The position numbers were made by a program, and so were the translations under genes. The notes beneath the pieces are model-generated. The model ran no database searches. It was not told the DNA's origin and was given only the letters and a program-made list of their open reading frames with translations. This document shows positions 12,421 to 24,117 of a DNA stretch of 64,000 bases, one piece after another. Source of the stretch: Phycomyces blakesleeanus NRRL 1555(-) (taxonomy: Eukaryota > Mucoromycota > Mucoromycetes > Mucorales > Phycomycetaceae); NCBI RefSeq assembly GCF_001638985.1, contig NW_017265140.1, forward strand, positions 434,001 to 498,000. The letters are read 5' to 3'. How positions within the stretch are numbered: the stretch's first letter is position 1; each line of letters begins with the position of its first letter.

Positions 12421-14702
12421 ATGTCTATCCAAGCTTCAAAGTTTACGCCGGATGATTTTAGTTATATAATAGGCATAGGTAACGCGTCGTTGCGATAAAC
12501 TATTCAGATTTACATAATAAAGTATTCTAAAGCTGTTTGATGGATAGATTTTGGTACTACGTTTTCTGGCTGCTCTTACGTGTACGCAAAAGATAGTACA
12601 AATGAAGTTGACGAAATTAAAGAATGGTAAAAGCGCACCATCTTATTGACAACACTTTAGAATACCAAGCTAACTCAACGTACCTTTAGGCCAAGACAAG
12701 GCTCTGCAATCTATCCTAAAGTACCGACAGTATTGCTTTACGAAAAAGATAGCAAGAAGATGATTGCATGGGGATATGATGCTATTCGTCAAGCTAGTGT
12801 TCCAAACAACAACGGAATACTAGTAAATAAGTTCAAGCTCTTCCTTGATACGAGCATCCACAGTCCTACTGAGCTTCCGAATGGGTTGACACCCCTTGAA
12901 GGTATCATTTATACCGATAAATAGCACATTTTTTCTTACCAGGTCCTCGCAGTAATTTCTGATTACCTTTCCGGATTCCACGCACATATTCTCGTGGTGC
13001 TTAAACGCTCTCTTGGAAAAATATTCGATCCTTCAAAGTTCAGATATTGTCTTACTGTGCCAGCCATGTGGAGTGATCGAGCTAAGAATATTATGCGTGA
13101 GGCTGCTATAAAATCCAATATTATCAAACGGGCCGATCATCCAGACCGACTGATATTAACCAGTGAACCTGAAGCGGCTGCCATATATTGCGAAAAGAAG
13201 TCTAATCAGTTCAAGCTTACTGATGGGCAGAGATTTATGATATGTGATGCTGGAGGTGGGACGGTTGACTTGGTTGTGTTTGAGATAAATGATACCTCAA
13301 ACAATAGAAGTCTTTGTGAAGTTACAACAGGTTCAGGAAGTTCTTGTGGCTCAGCATTTTTGGACCAAAATATGAGACATTTTATTGAAAAACGATTTGG
13401 TCGATTTGCCAAAGAAAACAAATTGGTCATCGACGACCTTGTGGATCAATTTATAACTGGGACAAAGGTAAGCAGATTTTGCACTTAGAGATTATTTTAT
13501 TCTTACAACGCTCCTTTTTGTGTGTGTATGTGCCTTATAGCCTGGATTTGAAAATGATGATGATGAGTATTTAACTCTACGGGCTGGAACTAAGTTTGGT
13601 GATCAAGACCCATCCAAATTTGGAATAATGGATGACACTTTTTATATAACAGTGGATGAGCTTCGAGAGGAGATATTCAATCCTGTTGTTAATCAGGTTA
13701 TCGATCTAATCAAGGGACAGATTAACCAGAGCAAGAAGAATATTGACGCGATATTTTTGGTGGGAGGATTCGGCCAGTCCAAGTATCTTTACAATACCAT
13801 CAAAAACAAATTTAAGGATCAAGTAGGAATTATAGCTCTTCCTTCACGTGGAGAAATGGCTGTTGTTCGAGGTGCTGTAATGTTTGGAAAAAATCCGCGT
13901 GTTGTAACCCATCGGATTGCTCGGCGTACATATGGCTTGAAAGCCCTCTTGACATTTGATCCACTCCTTGACCCAGAAAATCTGAAAGTGGTAATGCCTA
14001 ATGGATATGTGCAATCCAGTAACCGTTTTGCAGTTTACATCAATAAGGGTGAATCTGTGATGGTTGATAAATGCGTTTCAAAAACTTTCTGGACATTTTA
14101 TCCTATCAAGATATCTCCAGGTATGTATCCTCTCTCAAATAAAAAAGAAGTATTTCGTATAATAACTAATTGTGGAATTGATAGATCTATACGCTTATGA
14201 TGGCGATGATCCACCCCCACGCCATGTCACAGACCCTCGTATTTGGATGGTATCTGCATTCCCTATATCGATGCCAGAATATACTTCTCTTAATGAAAGT
14301 ACATCTGTCAAATTGACAGTCAACATGTATTTTGGTTTAACCGAGATTCGTATGGAAGTTGTCATTAAGGGAAAAGTTTTTATACTCGCCTCTGCCTTTG
14401 ATACCCATGAGATGAAAAATACATCATCTAATATCAGTAGCCCGGATACTTCTTGCCCTACCACTTCTTCCCAAGGATCCGTAAAAACCACATCCAAAGA
14501 GAAGAACACCCGAGAAAAACTGTCGAGCCCCCCCATACCGCTTTACAGAGATTTTCCTTTTGGTATTGGCTTAAATGAGTGGTCCATTTCAAATGCACAA
14601 CCACCTCTGGGAGGATGCCAAAATTCTGAAGAAAACAAAAATAAGCCTAGGAATAAGCCCAAGAATAAGAGAAATAAGAAGAAAAAGGAGACGAAGATAT
14701 GA
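12421..14702 (+). CDS. HSPA12-like Hsp70-family ATPase, copy A
   Basis: Six exons (12421-12478, 12548-12626, 12690-12901, 12953-13467, 13541-14120, 14185-14702) give 653 residues. It has the actin-like ATPase signatures of the Hsp70 superfamily in the HSPA12 form: DFGTTFSG (from residue 20), TVPAMWSDRAK, SEPEAAAIYC, CDAGGGTVDLVVFE (about 214-227) and FLVGGFGQSKYL (about 360-371). It lacks a normal Hsp70 substrate-binding domain; a shorter C-terminal part with YFGLTEIRMEVV follows. The last 90 residues are Ser/Thr-rich and end in a strongly basic Asn-Lys tail absent from copies B and C. HSPA12-type proteins are atypical chaperone-like ATPases whose fungal role is poorly defined. It is probably cytosolic. 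The start is supported by the identical 58 bp first exon of copy B. Confidence 0.88.
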
Positions 14703-15515
14703 AATATAAAATTATACTACACTACACAAATCTACACGAATCAATATTTCATGCTGTGGATGGTAAAATAAGATACTGTATTCCACACCACTAGGGAATC
14801 TAATTATGAATTAAGCTTCTAAGCCATTGAATATGAGAGTTTCATCAGTTCTCAATGCTTGAATTTTGATATAGCAGTGTTTTATTCTCTATCAAATAAT
14901 ATTCAATGACTCTCGGAATCTATATATCTAACAAAAAGAAATACATGTTTATACACTGAGGCTCTCTCTTCTCATTTCAATAATAAATCATTTTTTATTT
15001 TATTAAAGCACTATATCAAAACCCAAGCATCAGAAAGTAAGTGCGACCCTCTATTGACTACGAGTACTAAAACACTATTTTATCTTTTTCAGGTTATGAG
15101 CATAAAAGTCCATAAATTGTACGACTCTCTGTCCTTTGCTTTCCACCGATATTCAATTATATATATCCATACATCTCTTAAGGTAGAAATTCACACTTTG
15201 CGATATTAATTGACATGCCCATATCTATAAATAAAAGACAAATTCTTAAACGAACGTATTTTTTTTTACTGTACATTATTTGTACAGACTCTAATTTATG
15301 TACACAGGAACCTCCTCAAATGGCAATGCTTTAAGGTTAGATGTCAGCGTTTGACGAGCAGTCATGTGTATGATGAATACAATTGCTTTTGACGGATAAA
15401 TTGGTTCGATAATCACTTTCTCTCTTACACTTTATCTCGGACATAAACTCCAAGCATAAATCAAATTTGAAATATATAAAAGCAAACAGAAAACTAGTTA
15501 AAACTCGTATCTTTC
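14703..15515 (+). other. Spacer between HSPA12-like copies A and B
   Basis: About 0.8 kb of AT-rich DNA with no open frame of interest. The distal end carries the copy B promoter with a TATA-like element at 15473-15482. Confidence 0.5.
15473..15482 (+). promoter_or_regulatory. TATA-like element of HSPA12-like gene B
   Basis: TATATAAAAG lies 34 bp before the ATG at 15516. Confidence 0.45.
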
Positions 15516-17617
15516 ATGTCTAGTATCAGTTCAAAGTTTGACCCCGATAACTTTGCTTATATTGTTGGCATAGGTAAAAAGAATAAGAAAAAATACACGT
15601 TTAATACGGTTAATAATCATTTCAAAACACCTTTTTTTTGCCATTCAAATAGATTTTGGAACCACGTTTAGTGGATGTTCATATGTATACACCAGTGATA
15701 CAGTAGAGGAAATACATGATATTACTGACTGGTAAGAAAGACATGACATATAAACGTGTTTTTGACCGACTCTCTTGTATTAAAAAAGGCCCAAACAAGG
15801 TGGAAATGTATATCCAAAAGTTCCCACTAAGCTGCTTTATGAGCCAGGAAACAAAGAACCCATTGCGTGGGGTTATGAGGCCGTCCGTAAGGCATCTACT
15901 CCAAAGAACAATTATTTATTGGTGGATAACTTTAAGCTCTTGCTTGATCCCCAATATTCCCAATTCAGTCAGCTCCCAAATGGATTAACCCCTCTGGAAG
16001 GTTTGTTTTTCTCTGGCTCTGATATATTGCCAAAGGCGAAGAATTAATCCTTTGTTTTTTTTTTAAGTTATTTCTGACTATATTCGCATGTTCAATAAGT
16101 ATATTCATAATGAACTTGAACGTAATCTTGGTGCTGTGTATGACCCTTCGCGAATCAGATACTGTCTTACCGTGCCAGCAATGTGGAATGATCTTGCCAA
16201 AGCTACTATGCGTGAAGCAGCCATTATTGCTGGAATAGTTGACCGCATTGACCATCCTGACAGATTGCTATTGACTAGCGAACCTGAGGCCGCGGCTCTT
16301 TATTGTGAAAAAAGGACCAATCAGTTTCAACTCACTCATGGCCAGCGTTTCATGATTTGCGATGCTGGAGGCGGCACAGTAGACTTGATTGTTTTCGAAA
16401 TTAATGAGTCTGACGGAGTAAAGTCCCTTAAAGAAGTTACAAAGGGCTCAGGAAGTTCATGTGGCTCAACATTTCTTGATAAGAATATGAAAGAGTATAT
16501 AGAGCGTCGATTTAATAACTCCAGAATTGATGAACAAGCAATTGAATACTTGATGAAACAGTTTATCAATACTATAAAAGTAAGGAGAGCTATTAAATAC
16601 ACATATACGCAATACTTCTATGTAATGTGTTTTAACGAGACTGTCTTCTTTTCATTTAGCCTGGATGGGATAACGATGAAGACGATTTCTTTAACTTGCC
16701 TGCTGGAATTAACTTGGAAGGCATGGACCAGGAGGCGGTTGGAATAGTAGATGGAAAATTACGTGTCCCAGTGGAAGACATGCGTAGAGAAATATTCGAA
16801 CCAGTAGTCTTGAAAGTACTTGAGTTGATAGCAGGTCAAATTAAGCAAACTGAAGTCAGCTTGAGCGCGATATTCCTAGTTGGTGGATTTGGACAGTCCA
16901 GATATCTTCATAAGCGCATACAAGGAAATTTCCAGAAGAAGGCAAGCTCAATTGCTGTTCCTTCTCGTGGGGAGCTTGCAGTTGTCAGAGGAGCTGTTAT
17001 GTTCGGACTGAACCCGCGTGCTGTGACACATAGAACGTCACGACGTACATATGGCTTGAAAACGTATAAACCATTTGATCCGACTGTTGATCCGGATAAC
17101 AAAAAGGTCTTGCTCCCTGATGGAAGGACATTCTGCCGTGATGGATTCTGTGTATATGTTAACAAAGGAGATATTATCGCTTCAGATGCTTGCATCTCCC
17201 ATACTTTCCAGGTGTTTTATCCAAATGATACAGAGTCAGGTTGGTTTTGTTGATAAATATGTGGATAGCCCAAGATAAACGCAACTAACTGATATAAACG
17301 AACCGATAGACTTGTATGCATACGACGGAGATGATGCAGCTCCAAGATACGTGACTCATCCTGGTGTCCGCAAAGTGGCGCTATTTCCCATAAAAATTCC
17401 ACAGTTTGATGGGGTTGAGTATGGCGAAAAGGTCAACATCAAAATCAATATGTACTTTGGTCAGACAGAAATACATATTGAAACGGTCATAAAAGACCGA
17501 GTCTTCATGGGCACCTCTGCATTCGAAGCACATGAAGTACAGAAGTTTCAGGCAGCACCTATAACCCAATTCCATGATGAGGATTATCCACCTCCCCCAG
17601 CATATGATTATCTTTGA
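15516..17617 (+). CDS. HSPA12-like Hsp70-family ATPase, copy B
   Basis: Six exons (15516-15573, 15653-15731, 15789-16000, 16068-16579, 16660-17239, 17310-17617) give 582 residues. Exons 1, 2, 3 and 5 have exactly the lengths found in copy A (58, 79, 212 and 580 bp), so the two arose by tandem duplication. Signatures are DFGTTFSGCSYVY, TVPAMWNDLAK, SEPEAAALYC, CDAGGGTVDLIVFE and FLVGGFGQSRYL. The C-terminus is short and ends in a Pro/Tyr-rich tail (DEDYPPPPAYDYL), with no basic extension. Introns 2 and 3 end in AAG rather than the usual CAG or TAG. This is the most intact compact member of the cluster. Confidence 0.9.
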
Positions 17618-19549
17618 GCTGGCTGGTATGATCAAAGGGAAAAGAACTAGCTAACGGACTTGAAACTATAAAAAATATATTATTCTTAATTTCTAAGCCC
17701 TAAACATTCTACATAAAATAAACAACTATGAATATTTTTATCAATTGAGCAATAATGTTGTGCTTGTCTATATGTATATATATTATCTATTTAATGGCAC
17801 TTCTTTTTGAGTACTATCAACCTGATTATAAGGTGTTCTTCATATAAATTGCGCATGTTTTTTTTCTGGTTGTCTAATTACATAGACCCTGTTATGAAAA
17901 AGGCATATTTTCTTGTTCTTGTAGGCTGGAGAACTTGTATGTCTTCTTTATTGTTATCTTTGACTCATGTTAAAAAATATATTGTCTGCCTGCTCTCTTC
18001 TTCTTCTTCTTAAAGAAAAGGTTGGAGTCTATTACTTTTACAGATATTGGTAATGTACCTCTTCACATATTGATTGTGTGGCTGAATGTAAATATTAGTA
18101 TTTTTGTCCACAATGCTATAGCTTTGGTCACTTTGAACAACCATCTCAAGGTTATTGTGGGAAAGTGTGCTACCTAATCTAAACCTTTTAGACCTATTGC
18201 TCATCCTAATCGGTAGGTTTCCATCGATGGCTCCGAGTCCACTGGGAAATTTTTTTAAAGAAAAAAAAGCCTGTGAATATTCTGATATATATAATAGTGG
18301 GGGTTAAATGTGGTATATTATTTTCCATGTATTAACACGTTTGAATGTAAGAGGTTTTACATGAAATTATAAGCAGTTGAATAAAGCTGTATTCCTCTAC
18401 CTCATTATGTATTAGTTTGTAGAATATGCTCCATAAAACATTCGTTTATTTTATAGAGAATTTGTTCAGAACATTTTGAGTGTATAGTTTATTAGGACAA
18501 TGCTCGTATCAGGAAAAAAAAAAAGAGCATTATCGATTTTTGAGCTGTACTGTTATATACGCATTTCATTATCCGCAACATTAATTTGAAGACAGGAATG
18601 ATGAGCACCATCTTTGTCTTTTGAGAGTTGACTTTAAAGAATATATATGAGCTAAGGTTCGAATGCAAGACGAATGTTTTAAGATTACAAATGAGAGGTT
18701 TTAAAAGTATACATTTGTGACTAATTGGCTTGATTCGAGGTCAACTTATGCCAACTTAAACCTGGATCTAAATGTATTTCGTGGTAGGAGGATTCGGTAA
18801 GAGTATCTTTTGCCTGTAGGTGTATCAGTGAGAAATTTCAGTGCAAATTTGTCAAAAGTATAGCTCTTTCTCCCATTTATTTGATTTCAGTAAGAGGAGC
18901 AGCTATATTAGGAATGAGGGTACAATCTAATACATTGCGGCTTGAGATATACATGTGGTGTTCTAAGCAAGTCATCACTTATATATTTTCTTTTCCTTTC
19001 CTTTTTGGAATCTTTAAGTGAAAGAAAAAGGAATATTATATTGTAATAATAGAATATTATAATCACTTTCTCAATTATTTCAACTGAAAGTCAATGCATG
19101 ATTCCCTAACATTAGCTACTGTACTTTGTCTTTCTTGGTTACTAGTGCTATAACTCTAAATTCTGTTTGGTCCTGAGAATTTGTTTTAATCCAGTATCAG
19201 TGATATTATGAGCAGATCTTTTTTTTTTGCTAGGCACATACTAAGGTCTATCTTATTGTAACTATAGCATTATATCACATTATCCTATGTCTGAACTCAT
19301 AGGCTTAAACTATAAGCTTAATGATTTTTATGTTTTGGCAAATAGTGTATTTTATTATTAAAGAGAAAAAAATAGAAAAAATTATGGGAGTGTTATACAA
19401 ACACATTTTTGTATAAGCTCACTCGTACATGTTTGGGACAATATAGCTGAGCCAAAGTGTAACATGAAAAGAAGATATAAGTATTCATAGAAACAATATT
19501 TCTAATGTCTTATTTTTTTCTCTTATGTATATGTGTTCTTTTATTAGTT
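17618..19549 (+). other. Spacer between HSPA12-like copies B and C
   Basis: About 1.9 kb, AT-rich. It contains the decayed HSPA12-like relic at about 18690-18990. Nothing else is recognised. Short open frames at 17807-18013 (+) and 18010-18204 (-) have no family features and are probably chance. Confidence 0.5.
18690..18990 (+). pseudogene. Relic of a fourth HSPA12-like gene (exon 5 region)
   Basis: The stretch GATTCGAGGTCAACTT matches the LIRDQL-coding segment of copy C almost base for base. Shortly after come a frame reading VVGGFGKS and, near 18890, VRGAAILGM. These correspond to LVGGFGQS and VRGAVMFGL in the intact copies. Stops and frameshifts separate the pieces, and the other exons are not recognisable. 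It lies between copies B and C in the same orientation, so it is best read as a decayed member of the tandem array. Confidence 0.65.
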
Positions 19550-21594
19550 ATGCAAGCAGACTATGAGTATGCCTTTGTACTTAGCATTGGTAATACCGGA
19601 TGATTACTATTTCTTTGGTGAATATTTACTTACTGTAGCTTGTATTCTATATATCAATAAGACTTTGGCACTACTTACTCTGGGGCGTCGTACGTCTATA
19701 AAAGCTCAAGTGTAGATTCGATTGATGAGATTAAGCAATGGCAAAATACACTTTTTTCTGCTGTTTTATGTTCAAGCATTTATAATTATGTATAGGCCAA
19801 AGCAAGGTGGTGCGGTTTATCCAAAGGTTCCTACAGTCTTGCTTTATAAACATGGAACCAAAGAAATGATTGCTTGGGGATATGAAGCTCTTGTTATTTC
19901 GAGAAAACCCAATAACAACGACCATTTGGTGAAACGATTTAAACTTCTGCTGGATCCAAACGAAAATGAAGTAAACGCACTTCCAAACGGCTTGACTGTT
20001 CTTAACGGTATGTCATCTTTGACCAAAAAGAGACTACTTTAACCATTAAATCTTATAGTACTCACCGATTATCTTCGTATATTTTATAAATATGTTGAGA
20101 TAAATATTAAAACCACCATCGGAATAACTTTTAATGCCGATGAGTTCATGTTTTGTCTTACGGTTCCAGCCATGTGGAATGATCAAGCCAAAGCTACGAT
20201 GCGCGAAGCTGCTTTGCAGGCTGGTATTATAAAGACCACTGACCCCCCAAGTCGATTGGTTCTTACTAGTGAGCCTGAAGCTGCGGCAATGTACTGCAAA
20301 AACTTGTGGAAACAGTTCAAGTTTACCCATGGAAAGCGTTTTATGATATGTGATGCAGGTGGTGGAACAGTAGATTTGATTGTATTTGAGGTCTATGAAG
20401 AGTCCAACGTAAAAACTCTTCGTGAAGTTACAAAGGGATCAGGCAGGTGTTGTGGATCAACGTTTCTGGACGTTAACATGTTGGCTCTTATCAAAAAACG
20501 CTTTGGAGTATATGCCAAAAAGAATAATGCAATTATTAAAAATATGTTGAACAGCTTCATAGACAGTAACAAGGTAAATTCAAAATATATTACACATGCT
20601 AAAAATCGAGTTACTTTATTTAAATAACTCGTATCTCTACTTTAGGCTGGATTTGAAAGAGATGATGATGAGTACATTGATGTAATAGCAGGATTAGATT
20701 TTGGTGACCAAGATGGAAAATTGTTTGGAGTGGAAGAAGGAAAATTCAAAATAACAAAAAGTGAACTTTGTAACGAGATATTTGACCCCGTTATTGAGCA
20801 AGTATTGGGTTTGATTCGAGATCAACTTTCTCAGATTAAGGGCCGGCTTGATGCTATTTTTATGGTTGGAGGATTTGGATAGTCCAAGTATCTTTACAGT
20901 CATATAAAAACCACGTTTGAAGGCCAAGTTAAAAACATTGCTATGCCTCCCCGTGGTGAGATGGCTGTAACGAGAGGAGCTGTAATATTTGGACTTCAAC
21001 CGCGCACCATTACTCATCGAATCGTAAGGCGTACATATGGTCTAATGGCTTCTATGGCATTTGATTTTAACTTGGATTCAGAGGATAAAAAGATTCATAC
21101 AGTAGAAAAAGGGCCTCAATGTATACATCGCTTTTCTGTCTTTGCCAAGAGAGGGGACTTGGTTGCCATAAACCAATGTATTTCGAAACAATTTACAATA
21201 ACTTACCCTCATGATACTGAAACAGGTAATTTTTTTAATATAATATTATATATATTACTAATTTAATTAATCTATAGATCTGTATGCATATAACGAGGAA
21301 AATCTAGTTCCACGGTATATAGACCATCCTGATATAAAAAAAGTGGGAATATTTCCTATTAAAATGCCAAAAATTGAAAAGGCTGAGAATGGAGAAGATA
21401 TCGACCTGTTGATTAAAATGTACTTTGGCTTGACTGAGATTCACATTGAGGCCACTATAAACGACATGGTATTTAAATTTAGGCCAAAAATGGAAGAACA
21501 TGAACCACAAAAATCAGTATATTTATATACAGGTGGCTTTGAATCGACGAAACCCAACCTTCGTATAAACAATGGTACAGTCTCTGAATTGTAA
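19550..21594 (+). pseudogene. HSPA12-like copy C with one in-frame TAG codon
   Basis: Six exons (19550-19589, 19662-19740, 19796-20007, 20059-20573, 20646-21225, 21278-21594) form a frame of 581 codons, intact except for a TAG at 20880-20882 (codon 361). At the matching place A and B have Gln (GGFGQSKYL, GGFGQSRYL); here the frame reads GGFG-stop-SKYL, as expected from a CAG to TAG change. Exons 2, 3 and 5 keep the lengths 79, 212 and 580 bp, so there are no frameshifts. Other motifs are kept: DFGTTYSG, TVPAMWND, CDAGGGTVDLIVFE. Intron 1 ends in AAG and intron 2 starts with GC. The first exon is shorter than in A and B. It is probably a very young pseudogene; base-call error, readthrough or a truncated product are alternatives. 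Confidence 0.8.
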
Positions 21595-22669
21595 TATATA
21601 CAAAAATCTAATCTAAAGAACATGTATCTTTTAACTCATTCAATATATAAGATAACGCCTACTGTGATTCGAACATAACGATTCAGGGTAGCATCAATAG
21701 AGACACGAATGGGTCTATTAGACCAAAGAAATACTTTACATTAAAGAAGTTCACAAAGATATTTTCTAAGAAGAATGACTAGTTAGAAAGCCTGTAAAAT
21801 ATACCATTATATACAAATTACACACATATCCAATGCATTCAGTTTTACTGGTGCTCTAATAAAGAAACATTTACTTATATGTATTCAAAAAATATTGATG
21901 GCAATGGAGCTTCTAGAATATCAAAGAAGCTTACTTCCATATTAGATGTGTGTATCACCTTAATTTCTTTGAAGTGAATGTAACCAAAGTTTGATAAAGA
22001 TAGTATGTGTTTAATAGAAAAAACGGTAATAAATGTATAGAAAAAATCCCTCGTCCAATCAGTAAAAAAAAAGTTCTGTGGGATTTTGAGTGTATAATAG
22101 TATATGTCTAGTCAAGCCCCTTGCCACTTTTGAGTACACTTCCGTGTGATGCGCATGATGTAACAAGATAGAGTGCTATGTGATAATAAAGCTATTACAA
22201 TGTTGCCTGTAAGAATTCTTACATAAATTATATGGTTAGCACAAGGTAGTAGTAAAAAAAGAATCTTTTTTTTAAAAAAAAAAAGCTTAAAGACAAGAGA
22301 AAGGCTACATTTTGATGAGAGCCACGAAAAATCCAGACTTGTAATTTTTTTTTAATAAAGTTCACAAGTATAAAACTTTTATCACTTTTCAAAATACAAA
22401 AGGCTAGATCTATATATTATAGTCATTAATTATAAAGCTCAATATAGCCGCTGAGACAGGGCTTTATTTTTCTCAATATTATCACTATATAGAGCTTTGC
22501 CTGTACGTGTCTTTTGGGCTGTACTTCATCTGTAAGAAACCAGATGATTCAAAACGAATAATCATTTAATATAGGGTGTTAGCTTTTGTATATTTGCATA
22601 TAGTATGTGCAATAACTAAAGCTTCCTTCTTTTATTGGTTTACTTAAAGGTACATGTTCAGATATGAAG
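21595..22669. other. Spacer between HSPA12-like copy C and the Rad9-like gene
   Basis: The two flanking genes converge here. The DNA is AT-rich with several poly-A/T runs, for example near 22262-22285, and no credible gene. Confidence 0.5.
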
Positions 22670-24117
22670 CTAATTATTTCCATTGAATGAAGTCACTGAT
22701 GATCGTGCAGAATTAGCATAGTCTTGTTCAGTCATAGTGGGTGGAAAGGTCGTAATACCAAACTCGGCAATTATCACACCTTCTCTTTCGACAGATAGTA
22801 CTAGTGAACTAATAAAGTAATGTAGATATTAGTTTTATTGCTATTATTATTTTTTAAAAAGAATCCGCTTGTCTTATATCCCTTTACTCTACCTTCCGGG
22901 CCCATCAAATCTTGCTCTTAAAGGGAGATGCAGCTCTACTGCAAAGTTTACCACTGCCTAGTATTATCACATTTTAAACAAACAAAGCGATACTTCCAGC
23001 CAAAATGTTTTCTTACCCTAAACTCTTTTATCTGGAATACGATGCGGATATCATCTGGTATGTTGTAATCAATGAAGTTGTCTAATTCTAGATCGACTCT
23101 AGTTTCCGTTGGTCTTTCCACTGAAGAAAGTCAATTAATTAATAATGAATAAATAACTAAGTAAAAACAAGCAATCAAGCAAGTTTCATTTTCCATTTCC
23201 ATATCAAACTCCTCTATTCTTACATGGATGCAGCGTTTCGTTAACATCACCCCAGTGCGACTTTACTTTTACCATTTCTCTTGAACATTCTAGAGTTATT
23301 TCCGGAAGACGCACGAGAAAGTTTTTCAGACAATCTTCTAACACAGTTGGATTTACGAGAAAGCTGTATCGAGTGGGCTTATTATATATAAACTGAAGTG
23401 GTTCAGATTCGAGTAACCAAAGCGAGTGTCTTTTTGTAACATCTTTAAAGTATTCCCATGCATATATATAATAGTAGTTAATATGTGCAATTAATGCCTT
23501 TGTATATATTATTACCTCTTAGGCGCACCAAGTCGATCTGGAGGCTAGGTTCAGGAGGATTTTCAGATGTGATTTCATTTCTATAAGCTGTCATATCTAC
23601 CAAGCTAAGTAGACACCAATCCAGAGGTTCTGCAGAGTTTTTATCTCGACGCAGAATACTTTGCATATTCTATATAAATATAGATATATAAATATAAAGC
23701 AAAGTGCGTTTGAAATGTATTCAGAGCCTTTTGTCCCTTTTTACCTTTATTTTGACACCACAGTTTATACTCTTTGGCTGAGTCATAGCTGCTGCGTAAA
23801 GAGGCAAATCCAAAACATATTGATTGAACATAGTGGGAGATATACGAATTACAGCTTGGGCTGTCAAGGAACGATTAAGTGACCAGAAGATCAACTAATG
23901 TAATTGTCATGAGAACATGAAAATCAATCTAATGTTAAAACCGAATGTCATGCCTGTAATTGTCTGGCTTCGATCCTTAGCTCATCTCCAAATCCAGCAA
24001 GTGCATTCAAGCATGACAGTAGATCTAAGCAAAAATAAGTATCACTCGATTTATATATTTTATTGCAACTGAGGTACCTCTCAAATGAGCTCCTGCTAAT
24101 TCAGCCCTTAAACTCAT
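22670..24117 (-). CDS. Rad9-like subunit of the 9-1-1 DNA-damage checkpoint clamp
   Basis: Eight short exons on the minus strand (24117-24078, 24024-23954, 23894-23745, 23669-23516, 23442-23224, 23120-23017, 22957-22893, 22808-22670) join in frame to 313 residues. The order of features fits the PCNA-like half of Rad9. The start has a helix with GDELRIE, then SLNRS and SPTMFNQYVL. MQSILRR starts the second strand set, and RFVIL-like strands follow (FLVRLPEITLECS). Near the end come TETRVDLELDNFIDYNI, VFQIKEFR and FDGPGSSLVLSVE. Rad9 with Rad1 and Hus1 forms the ring loaded at damaged DNA to activate the ATR/Mec1 checkpoint. The C-terminal tail after the ring is only about 40 residues and Ser-rich, much shorter than in S. 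pombe or human Rad9. Intron 2 would be GC-AG and intron 4 ends in AAG. Confidence 0.72.
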
